Source: Mycolicibacter senuensis
Lineage (GTDB): Bacteria > Actinomycetota > Actinomycetes > Mycobacteriales > Mycobacteriaceae
DNA length: 64,000 nucleotides
Direction: 5' to 3'
Assembly (NCBI RefSeq): GCF_003284925.1
Contig: NZ_QMEX01000007.1
Span: 23,971-87,970 of the forward strand
The notes below the pieces were generated by a model that was not told where the DNA came from, did no database searches, and worked only from the letters and a program-made list of their open reading frames with translations. Position numbers and translations under genes: made by a program. Shown here piece after piece: positions 33,068 through 42,383 of the stretch. Every line of letters starts with the position of its first letter. Within the stretch, counting starts at the first letter, position 1.

Positions 33068-33856
33068 GTGACGAATCCGTTCGGACCCGAGTTACTGATT
33101 GAGGCACGCGGTCTTGTACGGGTGGTGACGTTGAACCGGCCGCAGGCAATGAACGCGGCCAACGAGGCACTGCACACGGCGCTGCAATCCGTGTGGGGCT
33201 ACCTAGCACGCGACACCGATGCCCGCGCCGTTGTCCTGACCGGCGCCGGACCGGCGTTCAGCGCCGGGGGCGACTTCAACCACTTCGTCGAACTCTGGGA
33301 CGATCGGCCTGCGCGCCGCCGCGAAATTGAGGGCGCCCGCCGGCTACTGACCGAGATGGTGGACTTCCCGCTCCCGGTAGTGGCCGCGGTCAACGGACCC
33401 GCTGTCGGACTTGGCTGCAACCTGGCGGTGCTCAGCGACATCGTCCTGATCGGGGAAAGCGCGTACCTGGCCGACCCCCACGTCAGCGTCGGGCTTACCG
33501 CCGCCGATGGCGGCGCTCCCACCTGGCCACTGCTGATGGGCATGCTTCGCGCCAAGGAATACCTCCTGACCGGCGAGCGCATTCCAGCGCATCAGGCCGT
33601 TGCGATGGGCCTGGCCAACCGGGTGGTCTCCGACGCCGATCTTCTCGACGAGGCCATCACGGTGGCGCAGCGAATCGCCGCTCTGCCGCCCCAGGCAGTG
33701 CAGAGCACCAAGCGCGCACTCAACATGCACATGAAGCGGGCGGTGGCCGGAATCCTTGAGTACGCGTTGTCCGAAGAGTTCGACTCATTCGACACAGCCG
33801 AGCACCAAGCGCTCGTCACGGCATTCTTGGACAGAGCCAAGGCCAGATCCACATGA
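33068..33856 (+). CDS. Crotonase-fold protein, A-D-P-H subgroup
   Basis: A 262-aa enoyl-CoA hydratase/isomerase-family protein. The oxyanion-hole segments are F-S-A-G-G-D-F near residue 63 and G-P-A-V-G-L-G near 112. The hydratase Glu144 position is Asn (G-L-G-C-N-L) and the Glu164 position is His in A-D-P-H-V-S-V-G, so it is not a classical hydratase. It is paralogous to the proteins at 45329 and, more distantly, 55307. GTG 33068 has no ribosome site and lies seven bases past TATAGT, which suggests a leaderless mRNA. It overlaps the AMP-ligase gene by four bases. Confidence 0.87.
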   Translation: MTNPFGPELLIEARGLVRVVTLNRPQAMNAANEALHTALQSVWGYLARDTDARAVVLTGAGPAFSAGGDFNHFVELWDDRPARRREIEGARRLLTEMVDFPLPVVAAVNGPAVGLGCNLAVLSDIVLIGESAYLADPHVSVGLTAADGGAPTWPLLMGMLRAKEYLLTGERIPAHQAVAMGLANRVVSDADLLDEAITVAQRIAALPPQAVQSTKRALNMHMKRAVAGILEYALSEEFDSFDTAEHQALVTAFLDRAKARST

Positions 33857-35337
33857 CCTGGCTGGAACGGGTCATCGCAACGCACGCCGCCAGCGACCGC
33901 CTCGCCGCCATCGACGAAAGCGGAGCCGTCACCGGCCGCGAGTTGGTCGGCAAGATCGCTTCGGCCGCGGAGTTCCTGACCGCATTGAACACCGCCGACG
34001 GCCAGTCGGTGCCGGCGTTGCTCACCACCAACGCCGACGCCCTGGCGCTACTGCTCGCCGGCGCGGCCACCGACAAGCCCCTGGCTCCGCTGGGCCCGCG
34101 ACTGACCGCAACCGAATTGGACGCCGTCGTGCGCGCGACGGGCTCACCGGTCCTGGTGACCGAAGCCGCGTTCACCGGGATCGCCGACGACGTCGCCGCG
34201 ACCGCGGGGGTGCGTACCGTGACGTTGCCGGCACTACCGGTGTCGTCGGCGCCGGTCCCGTCGCAATGCCGCGGTGCCGCTTTCTACCTGTATACCTCCG
34301 GAACAACCGGGCTCCCCAAACCCGTACCTTTCACCGACGATGTGCTCGCGGCACGAACCGAGGTCCTCGGCGGGCTCGTCGGTTTCACTCCGGACGACCG
34401 CTACGCGACGGGCTCACCGCTGCATCACATCGGCGGGCTCGGCAACACCCTCGTCGCGCTCGCGTCCGGTGCGGCAATCCTGGCGACCAACCGATTCTCC
34501 ACCGACTGGTGGTGCGGCCTGCGCCAACTCGGGGCCACGCACTGCCTGCTGGTTCCTTCGATGATCGAGATGCTGCTCACCGAGAACCTGCTGCACACCG
34601 TGCCGCTGAAGACCCTGATCTACGGCGCCGCACCGATCACCCCGGACACCTTGCACCGTGTGTTGCAACTGCTGCCCAACCTCGCGCTGGTCAACTTGTT
34701 CGGGCAGACCGAGGGCAGCCCGATCACCTGCCTGGGCCCCGACGATCACCGCAGAGCCGCCGCGGGCGCAAGCGCCGTGCTGAGCACGGTGGGCCGCCCG
34801 GTACCGGGTCTGCAGCTGCGTATCGATCAACCCGATGCCGCAGGGGTCGGCGAAGTCGTCGCTGCGGCACCGCACCTGTCGGTCCACGGGCCGGACGGCT
34901 GGCTGCACACCGGCGATCTCGGCGCCGTCGACTCCGACGGTTATCTGCGCCTGCGTGGTCGGCGCCACGACATGGTGGTCCGCGGCGGGGAGAACATCTA
35001 CCCGCTCGAAGTCGAGAATGTGCTCGCCGCCCACCCCGATGTCGCGGCCGTCGGCGTGGTCGGGGTGCCGGATTCGCGGCTAGGTGAGACGCTTGCCGCG
35101 TTCATCGTGCCCGCCGACCCCGCACGCCCGCCGGCATTCGAGGAACTTCGCACATTCACCAGGGCACGGCTTGCCGGGTTCAAAGTCCCGGCCTATTGGT
35201 ACGTCGTGGATGCCTTGCCGCTCAACGGTGCCGGGAAGGTGCTGCGCACGGCGCTGCGCAGCCGGCACCTCATCCCGTCCGCGGAGGAGGCTGCCGGCCC
35301 CGAGTCACGGACAGCCCTCTCGACCCAAAGGAGATGA
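33853..35337 (+). CDS. AMP-dependent acyl-CoA synthetase
   Basis: A 494-aa ANL-superfamily ligase that adenylates a carboxylic acid and forms its CoA ester. Motifs seen: P-loop Y-T-S-G-T-T-G-L-P-K near residue 148, N-L-F-G-Q-T-E-G near 285, T-G-D-L near 353, R-G-G-E-N-I-Y-P-L-E-V-E near 378 and the catalytic Lys in G-A-G-K-V-L near 463. ATG 33853 overlaps the crotonase stop. It is paralogous to the ligase at 46716-48191, which also neighbours an A-D-P-H crotonase, so the crotonase plus ligase module is duplicated. Confidence 0.93.
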   Translation: MTWLERVIATHAASDRLAAIDESGAVTGRELVGKIASAAEFLTALNTADGQSVPALLTTNADALALLLAGAATDKPLAPLGPRLTATELDAVVRATGSPVLVTEAAFTGIADDVAATAGVRTVTLPALPVSSAPVPSQCRGAAFYLYTSGTTGLPKPVPFTDDVLAARTEVLGGLVGFTPDDRYATGSPLHHIGGLGNTLVALASGAAILATNRFSTDWWCGLRQLGATHCLLVPSMIEMLLTENLLHTVPLKTLIYGAAPITPDTLHRVLQLLPNLALVNLFGQTEGSPITCLGPDDHRRAAAGASAVLSTVGRPVPGLQLRIDQPDAAGVGEVVAAAPHLSVHGPDGWLHTGDLGAVDSDGYLRLRGRRHDMVVRGGENIYPLEVENVLAAHPDVAAVGVVGVPDSRLGETLAAFIVPADPARPPAFEELRTFTRARLAGFKVPAYWYVVDALPLNGAGKVLRTALRSRHLIPSAEEAAGPESRTALSTQRR

Positions 35338-35339
35338 CG

Positions 35340-36065
35340 ATGTCGCCGGCAACGTCTAGCTCACCGGCCGTGCCGCGCCGCCGCGCCCGAAACTCGTTGA
35401 GCCACGAGGAGATTCTTGCGGCGGCGCTGGAGCTCACCGAAACCGAGGGCTTGGCGCAGCTGAGCATGCCCGCGCTGGCCCGCAAGCTCGGTTGTGCCGT
35501 CATGAGCATCTACAAGTACTTCCGGAATAAAGACGATCTGCTCGATGCGCTCGCCCACCGGGTGATGCGCGAGCTGCACCGTCGACTGCCGCCGGCCGGC
35601 GACGGTGAGTGGGATGTCGAGCTGGTCGCCTACTTCACCGCCTACCGCGACCTGATGGAAGACACCCCCGCGTATCGGGAGGTCGTGCTGTACGCATCCA
35701 CCTCAGTCGTCCGGGCTGCCCTGACCCCGGCCCAATGGCGACGCCTCGACACCGGCATCGGCCTACTGCAGCGCGCCGGACTGGCGCTCGCCGACGCCGT
35801 ACGTGTGTACAACGTGTGCTACAACTTCACCCGCGCCTACGTGGCATACGAACACACCGTCCGCGCCGCCTCGTCGGACCTGCCGGCTCCTGACGACACC
35901 GCCATAGATCGGCTCGATTCCACCGAGTACCCGATACTGGCAATGCTTCCCGACCCGAGCGCGGCGATCGACGTCAACGAGGGCGGCTTTGCACTCGGGC
36001 TTGAACTACTCACCGCGGGAATCTCACGATCCTTCGGTATCCGTCAGACGCGGCGGATGCGATGA
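35340..36065 (+). CDS. TetR-family regulator
   Basis: A 241-aa single-unit TetR regulator. The HTH is L-S-M-P-A-L-A-R-K-L-G-C-A-V-M-S-I-Y-K-Y-F-R-N-K near residues 42-65, followed by a helical ligand domain. AAAGGAG at 35327-35333 gives six-base spacing to ATG 35340; ATG 35334 would abut the site. It is encoded two bases after the ligase and overlaps the esterase. It is the only ordinary TetR in the window and the only regulator gene between 22 and 38 kb, where the three 25-bp palindromes lie, so it is the best candidate to bind them (inference). Confidence 0.9.
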   Translation: MSPATSSSPAVPRRRARNSLSHEEILAAALELTETEGLAQLSMPALARKLGCAVMSIYKYFRNKDDLLDALAHRVMRELHRRLPPAGDGEWDVELVAYFTAYRDLMEDTPAYREVVLYASTSVVRAALTPAQWRRLDTGIGLLQRAGLALADAVRVYNVCYNFTRAYVAYEHTVRAASSDLPAPDDTAIDRLDSTEYPILAMLPDPSAAIDVNEGGFALGLELLTAGISRSFGIRQTRRMR

Positions 36066-37030
36066 GTAACCAGATGACCGACGGCGGCGAGCAAGGTAGA
36101 CCCCACGCGACCCGCGGACTGCGCGCTATGGCGAAGCTGCTGCGGCTGAGCAGCACGCTTACCTCGACGATCCTGCCGCGCAAGTTGGATCATTGGGTTT
36201 CCCATCCCCGGAAGCCCTACTCCGGGCGGCCGCCCCGCCGAGTGCGTCACAAGATCGATGTCAGGCAGGCTGATCTGAGCGGCTGGCCCGTCTACGAAGT
36301 GAGTCCCAAGTCAGTAGCCCCAGATGCCCTGAGGGGACACGTTCTCTACTTACACGGCGGCGCCTACGTCCTGGACATCATCCCGGCGCTACATTGGCCC
36401 GCCATCGCGAAAATCGCCACCACGTTGCAACGCACGGTCACCGTACCGATATATCCCCTCGCGCCGGAACACACCTACCGCGAGGTCTATCCGTTCCTGC
36501 TTGACGTCTACCGGCAGGTCTTGCAGACTCATCACCCGAAATCGGTTGCGTTCATGGGAGAGTCAGCCGGTGGAGGTCTGGCACTCGGGTTGTGTCACGC
36601 TTTGCGTGCTGCTGGCCTGCCGCAGCCCGGCGACGCTCTCCTGCTCTCACCGTGGCTGCACGCGGCATTGCCTGACCCCGGCGTCGCCGCGGTCGCGGCG
36701 GTCGATCCGATACTGAGCCCCAGTGTGTTGCGTGAAGCCGCCCGGCACTACGCGGGTGGTGCCTCGTTGGACGATCCACTGATAAGCCCAAGCACGGTAC
36801 CGCTGTCGGGATTGCCGCGCATCAGCATCCTGACCGGCACCCACGAAGTGCTCAACCCCGACGCACGGGCGTTCCGCCGGCGCGCGAACGCCGAGGGGGT
36901 GGAACTCGGTTGGTACGAGCTCGACGGCGGCATTCACGCGTGGATGTTTCTTCCGGTCGGCCGCAACGCCCGCGACGCGTGGGACTACATCCGCACGACT
37001 GTCGATGAGCAGGCCGGAGAAGTTCGTTGA
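36062..37030 (+). CDS. Alpha/beta-hydrolase esterase, HSL family
   Basis: A 322-aa carboxylesterase of the hormone-sensitive-lipase family. It has the oxyanion motif Y-L-H-G-G-A-Y near residue 98, the nucleophile in G-E-S-A-G-G near 163, an acidic residue in V-D-P near 220 or H-E-V-L-N-P-D-A near 265 and the catalytic His in G-G-I-H-A-W near 295. It has no signal peptide, so it is cytosolic. It would hydrolyse an ester or lactone, for example one made by Baeyer-Villiger-like oxidation upstream. ATG 36062 overlaps the TetR stop (ATGA). Confidence 0.9.
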   Translation: MSNQMTDGGEQGRPHATRGLRAMAKLLRLSSTLTSTILPRKLDHWVSHPRKPYSGRPPRRVRHKIDVRQADLSGWPVYEVSPKSVAPDALRGHVLYLHGGAYVLDIIPALHWPAIAKIATTLQRTVTVPIYPLAPEHTYREVYPFLLDVYRQVLQTHHPKSVAFMGESAGGGLALGLCHALRAAGLPQPGDALLLSPWLHAALPDPGVAAVAAVDPILSPSVLREAARHYAGGASLDDPLISPSTVPLSGLPRISILTGTHEVLNPDARAFRRRANAEGVELGWYELDGGIHAWMFLPVGRNARDAWDYIRTTVDEQAGEVR

Positions 37031-37054
37031 CTATTTCGTTAGAATTGATCTAAC
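37026..37054. promoter_or_regulatory. Shared 19-bp element plus inverted repeat before amidohydrolase
   Basis: Bases 37026-37044 match 17 of 19 positions of the element at 39837-39855, with consensus GTTGACTAnTTnGTTAGAA. The same region holds a perfect inverted repeat GTTAGA-ATTGA-TCTAAC (37038-37054). TTGACT (37027-37032) and TAACAT (37051-37056), 18 bases apart, may be the -35 and -10 boxes, so the repeat would lie over the promoter of the gene at 37108. Confidence 0.6.
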
Positions 37055-37107
37055 ATGGGAGTTCAGAGTCCGGTTCAGCCTGATGGACACTGCGGAAAGG
37101 AACAACG

Positions 37108-38343
37108 ATGACGCAGTTCACCGACGCACCGATTTTCGATGCCGATCAGCACATGTATGAGCTGCCCGAGGCGCTCACGAAGTTTCTGCCGGAGCGCTAT
37201 CAAAAGGCGGTGCAGTTCGTCCAGGTTGGTCGGCACAGCCGGATCGCGATCATGGGCAAGATCACCGAGTACATCCCGAACCCGACCTTCGAGCGGGTCG
37301 CCGCCCCGGGCTCGCATGAGAAGTTCTACTCGGGCCAAAACACGGAGGGTTTGACACTGCGTGAGATGCAGGGTGACCCAATTGACGCGCCGGCCGCGGC
37401 GCGCAACCCAGTGGACCGGATCAAAGAGCTCGACCGCCAAGAAGTGAGCCAGGCGCTGGTGTACCCGACGCTGGCCAATCTCGTCGAACATTCGGCGGCA
37501 GAAGATCCCGAACTGACGATGGCCATGATCCACGCACTGAACCAGTGGATGCTGGAGCACTGGAACTTCACCTACGAGGACCGACTCTTCATGACACCGG
37601 TGATCAACTGCGCAGAGGTCGACGGCGCACGCCGAGAGTTGGCGTACGTGCTGGAGAACGGTGCCAGGGTGGTGCTGATCAAGCCCGCACCCGTTAAGGG
37701 CCTGCGCGGCTGGCGCTCTCCCGCGCTGCCGGAGTTTGACCCCTTCTGGCGTGAAGTCGAGGCTGCCGGGCTCCCGGTAGTGGTGCACGCCAGCCAGCCG
37801 CCGCTGACCGACTACATAAACATGTGGGAGCCGCCCGAGACCAACAACTTCATGGCGATGAGCGCTTTCCGGTGGTTGGTACTCGGCCACCGCGAAATCG
37901 CCGACATGATCGGCAGTTTGATCTGCCACGGGACGCTGACGCGGTTTCCGAAGTTGCGGGTCGCCAGCGTGGAGAACGGCAGCTCTTGGATCAAACCGCT
38001 GTTCCACGATCTGGAAGACCTGTACAAGAAGATGCCGCAGAACTTCCCCGAGCACCCCTTGGACGTCTTCCGCCGCAACATCTGGGTCAGCCCGTTCTGG
38101 GAAGGCTCGGTGGCCGATGTGGTCGCAACCGTCGGGTGGGACCGGGTGCTCTTCGGCTCGGACTATCCCCATCCCGAAGGGTTGAGCGAGCCGAAAGGCT
38201 TCTTCAAATACGCCGAGGGCATGGACAAGCGGCGCACCTACGACTTCATGGGCGACAACGCCCGCAGGTTCATGGGACTCCCCCTCGCCAACCCGGATCC
38301 GGACGCGGTCAACCCGCCCCCGCTGCAGCACGTGGGCGCATAG
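37108..38343 (+). CDS. Amidohydrolase-family metal-dependent hydrolase/decarboxylase
   Basis: A 411-aa amidohydrolase-2 family protein. Metal-binding D-A-D-Q-H-M-Y-E lies near residue 11, V-V-V-H-A-S near 227 and F-G-S-D-Y-P-H-P-E-G near 350. Compared with the 53-1204 protein it has a longer N-terminal half with a W-E-P-P-E-T-N-N-F segment, so the two are relatives rather than recent copies. AAGGAAC before ATG 37108 gives the start. It has its own promoter element shared with the P450 at 39937, which suggests that the two act in the same step or response. Confidence 0.9.
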   Translation: MTQFTDAPIFDADQHMYELPEALTKFLPERYQKAVQFVQVGRHSRIAIMGKITEYIPNPTFERVAAPGSHEKFYSGQNTEGLTLREMQGDPIDAPAAARNPVDRIKELDRQEVSQALVYPTLANLVEHSAAEDPELTMAMIHALNQWMLEHWNFTYEDRLFMTPVINCAEVDGARRELAYVLENGARVVLIKPAPVKGLRGWRSPALPEFDPFWREVEAAGLPVVVHASQPPLTDYINMWEPPETNNFMAMSAFRWLVLGHREIADMIGSLICHGTLTRFPKLRVASVENGSSWIKPLFHDLEDLYKKMPQNFPEHPLDVFRRNIWVSPFWEGSVADVVATVGWDRVLFGSDYPHPEGLSEPKGFFKYAEGMDKRRTYDFMGDNARRFMGLPLANPDPDAVNPPPLQHVGA

Positions 38344-38365
38344 AGCCCAGCTCCGACTCTCGGTT

Positions 38366-38397
38366 CCGCGGCACCCTGCATCTCGTCGATGCCGCGG
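38366..38397. terminator. Hairpin between convergent genes
   Basis: CCGCGGCA at 38366-38373 and TGCCGCGG at 38390-38397 are perfect 8-bp complementary arms around a 16-base loop. They lie in the 62-bp gap between the convergent amidohydrolase and tandem-TetR genes. There is no T-run, which is common for mycobacterial terminator-like hairpins, so it could act in both directions. Confidence 0.45.
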
Positions 38398-38405
38398 GGC
38401 GCCGT

Positions 38406-39752
38406 TCAGACTGCGGTCTCCTCGCGAATCGCGGGTAGGCCGAAGTGGATCATGTGCTGCAGCAACTCGCGCAGCTCGGCACGCTCGAGCTCAGGCAGTT
38501 GAACCGACATTGTGTATGGGAATTCAACAAGCAAGGCCCACAGCAGAACCGGTACCGGATTGTGCCCCTCAGGCTGCGGGCCGGGCACCAGAGCGGTGAG
38601 GCGGTCGGTGACGAACGCTGTCATCTGCTCCGCCAGCGCGCCCAACGCGGTGCCATCAAGGGCTGTTTCGTGGGTCCAGATGTGCAGCACCGCCCCGTGC
38701 TGCACCACCAGATCGATCCATTCGTCCAGCCACTGGCTGCCGCCCTCGCCACTGCTGAGTACCTCGGCCGCAACGTCATGCGACAGTACACGTTGCAGGG
38801 CAACGGAGGCCCGGCCTGCCAGCGTCGAGAACAACGCTTCCCGGTCCGTCCAGTAGGTGTAGACACTGGGCTTTCCCACCTGCGCCTGTTCGGCGATCTG
38901 CTGAATATTGGAGCCGGCGTATCCTTTTCGCGCGAATACCTGCGTCGCGGCGTGCAAGATGCGTTCGACGGTAGGTCGGTTCCGCAGGGTGACCGGTCTT
39001 CGCAGTCCCGCCATCGGCGACCCGGGGTTGCTCAACAGTATCCCCGGACCGCCCTTGCTGTGATCCCTGGCAGCTACCGCCAAGTTGTCAGTGTGGCCGG
39101 CGTGCGTGATGACCCCGTAGAAAAGCCGCGCCAGGGAGTCGTTGAGACGCTGGGGGGTCAGCTCGGGGCTTCGCGCCGCACGCGTGTACTCGGCCCATTG
39201 CACGATCGACAGCATCGCCATCGGCACCGACCGCAGTGTGTCGTGCCCTGTCGCCACGGTGGAGAGCCCTAGCCTGGGACGGACCTCTTCGGCAAAGCGG
39301 TGCAGGAATGCTTCGGCGGGGGTGAGCAGCTGTTGGTCGGCGGCTTCCGCCGACGGCCACTCGATGGCGGTGACCCGGTGCTTCTGGAACAGGGCGGACA
39401 ATCCGCCGATGAAGCGCCGCAATGCATCGAACCCATCGGGGCCGACCACCGCGCCCGCCGTCTTGGCATGGGCGATGAGTTCGGCTCCGAGCTCATCGAC
39501 GAAGATGCGGAAGATCTCTTCCTTGTTCTCAAAGTATTGGTAGACCGCCGGGCCCGAACGGCCTGCCCGTTGAGCGATCTGATCGACAGTGACGCCGTGG
39601 TAACCGGCTTCCCCAAACAGTTCCCGGGCAGCGGACAAGATCTCTGCTCGCGCGCGGTTACCGCTCGCCCCGAGGCTGGGGTTGGCTCCATAGGGAGGGC
39701 GCCGCTTGGCGGAACCGTTCGGCGTCGTCACATCGGTTGACGGTACCTGCAC
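38406..39752 (-). CDS. Tandem TetR regulator (second copy of the architecture)
   Basis: A 448-aa regulator with two TetR units. The first HTH (V-D-Q-I-A-Q-R-A-G-R-S-G-P-A-V-Y-Q-Y-F) is near residues 50-75 and the second (I-Q-Q-I-A-E-Q-A-Q-V-G-K-P-S-V-Y-T-Y-W) near 275-300. It matches the 9254-10654 protein in layout. The start is uncertain: GTG 39752 follows GGGGGAG closely, while longer in-frame starts up to 39869 would run through the repeated operator-like element at 39837. It is divergent from the P450 at 39937 and probably controls it. Confidence 0.85.
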   Translation of the reverse strand: MQVPSTDVTTPNGSAKRRPPYGANPSLGASGNRARAEILSAARELFGEAGYHGVTVDQIAQRAGRSGPAVYQYFENKEEIFRIFVDELGAELIAHAKTAGAVVGPDGFDALRRFIGGLSALFQKHRVTAIEWPSAEAADQQLLTPAEAFLHRFAEEVRPRLGLSTVATGHDTLRSVPMAMLSIVQWAEYTRAARSPELTPQRLNDSLARLFYGVITHAGHTDNLAVAARDHSKGGPGILLSNPGSPMAGLRRPVTLRNRPTVERILHAATQVFARKGYAGSNIQQIAEQAQVGKPSVYTYWTDREALFSTLAGRASVALQRVLSHDVAAEVLSSGEGGSQWLDEWIDLVVQHGAVLHIWTHETALDGTALGALAEQMTAFVTDRLTALVPGPQPEGHNPVPVLLWALLVEFPYTMSVQLPELERAELRELLQHMIHFGLPAIREETAV

Positions 39753-39836
39753 AATCTCCCCCAGGACATCGCCCCCGTAGCACACCGCGCCGGCCGCGGT
39801 GGCAGCACCAGATCGATCATTGACCGCAGACCTGCA

Positions 39837-39855
39837 GTTGACTAATTTGTTAGAA
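39837..39855. promoter_or_regulatory. Shared 19-bp element in tandem-TetR/P450 divergent promoter
   Basis: GTTGACTAATTTGTTAGAA matches 17 of 19 bases of the element at 37026-37044. Inside it, CTAA-TTTG-TTAG (39842-39853) is an inverted repeat. It sits about 85 bp from the tandem-TetR start and 82 bp from the P450 start, the usual place of a TetR autoregulatory operator. Confidence 0.6.
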
Positions 39856-39891
39856 AGCGGTGACCACACAGGTCACGCCCCGAGTCCGTAG

Positions 39892-41118
<1,227 letters not shown>

Positions 41119-41131
41119 TGTGCGTCGCATG

Positions 41132-42283
41132 TCATGGCGACCCGACAACGGCACCGGCGTCGATCAATCGGTGGATGTCCGGTTCGGCGAATCCCCAGTC
41201 CGCGAGGACTTCACGCGAATGCTCACCGGGAAGCGGCGGAGGACCGCTGATGGAACCCGGGTTGCGGCCGAAGCGCGGAGCGGGTGTCGGCTGGCGGACA
41301 CCGAAGGCCGTCGGGTAGGTCATCCGGGCCACATTGTGCGGATGGGCGACAGCCTCGGTGAACGACAACACCGGCGTCACGCAGGCGTCGGAGCCGTCGA
41401 AGAGTTCGGCCCAGTGCGCGCGTGTTCGCGATCGGAAGATGCCGGCGAAGCGCCGTTTGAGCTCTGGCCAGTTCGCCGGGTCGTCACGGTCGGGAAGCTC
41501 CTCGAGAGCGAGCCCCAGTTTGTCGACCATGATGCCGTAGAACTGCGGTTCGATCGGCGCAACGGCGACGTAACCGCCGTCGGAGGTTTCATAGCTGTCG
41601 TAGTAGGGCGCCCCACCGTCGCAGAAGTTCGTACCGGGTGGTTCTCGCCAACGTCCCTGCGCCATCATCGCGTGCACCAGGGTGGTGAGTGACGCGACGC
41701 CGTCGACCATGGCCGCGTCGACCACCTGCCCAACGCCGGTCGATCTGCTCTCCAGCAAGGCGCACACCAGCCCGAACGCGAGCATCAATCCGCCCCCGCC
41801 GAAATCGGCGATAAAACCGGGCGGAGACGCGGGCTGACCACCAGGGCGGGCCAACAGTTGCAGCGCACCGGTGAGCCCGAGGTAATTGAGGTCATGGCCG
41901 GCCATCTGAGCCATCGGACCGTCCTGGCCCCAGCCGGTCATCCGCCCGTAGACCAGTGCCGGATTACGCTCGAGGCACGTCGCGGGACCAAATCCGAGTT
42001 TCTCGGCGACCCCGGGACGAAAGCCCTCGAACATCAGATCGGCTTGCTGCACGAGCGTCAGCAACGCGGCCAGGCCATCGGGCTTTTTCAGATCGATGAT
42101 GATCGATCGGCGTCCTCGACTCAGTGCGTACTTCTCCGGGCTGGCAGATCGGGTACCGGGTCGGTCAACCCGGATCACATCGGCGCCGAGGTCGGCCAGC
42201 AGCATCGCGGCATACGGTCCGGCTCCCAGCCCCGCGATCTCGATAACACGCACACCGGTCAGTGGCCCCGATCCCTGCGTCAT
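41132..42283 (-). CDS. Alpha-methylacyl-CoA racemase family protein
   Basis: A 383-aa CaiB-fold protein of the alpha-methylacyl-CoA racemase type. It shows the catalytic His-Asp in A-G-H-D-L-N-Y near residue 133 and the second catalytic Asp in I-A-D-F-G-G-G-G near 163, following the R-M-T-G-W-G-Q-D-G-P segment typical of racemases. It would interconvert 2R- and 2S-methylacyl-CoAs so that a stereospecific ACAD can act, which implies a methyl-branched substrate such as an isoprenoid or sterol side chain. GAGGAG upstream supports ATG 42283. Its promoter region holds an AT-rich element also seen at 55212. Confidence 0.9.
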   Translation of the reverse strand: MTQGSGPLTGVRVIEIAGLGAGPYAAMLLADLGADVIRVDRPGTRSASPEKYALSRGRRSIIIDLKKPDGLAALLTLVQQADLMFEGFRPGVAEKLGFGPATCLERNPALVYGRMTGWGQDGPMAQMAGHDLNYLGLTGALQLLARPGGQPASPPGFIADFGGGGLMLAFGLVCALLESRSTGVGQVVDAAMVDGVASLTTLVHAMMAQGRWREPPGTNFCDGGAPYYDSYETSDGGYVAVAPIEPQFYGIMVDKLGLALEELPDRDDPANWPELKRRFAGIFRSRTRAHWAELFDGSDACVTPVLSFTEAVAHPHNVARMTYPTAFGVRQPTPAPRFGRNPGSISGPPPLPGEHSREVLADWGFAEPDIHRLIDAGAVVGSP

Positions 42284-42325
42284 CTGATTTCTCTCCTCGG
42301 CGCTCGATCGACCCACGCGAACCAA

Positions 42326-42346
42326 CTATATTATCTAACTACTAGG
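42326..42346. promoter_or_regulatory. AT-rich element, copy of the 55212 motif
   Basis: Sixteen of 21 positions match the element at 55212-55232 when read on the same strand, and the core relates to ATATnATAGAAnTAT seen at 46645 and 55214. It lies 43 bp upstream of the racemase gene start (minus strand) and just after the stop of a GntR gene. Confidence 0.45.
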
Positions 42347-42383
42347 CGGGTAAGGCGGGTCGGCCGGACCAGGCGCACCCCCG

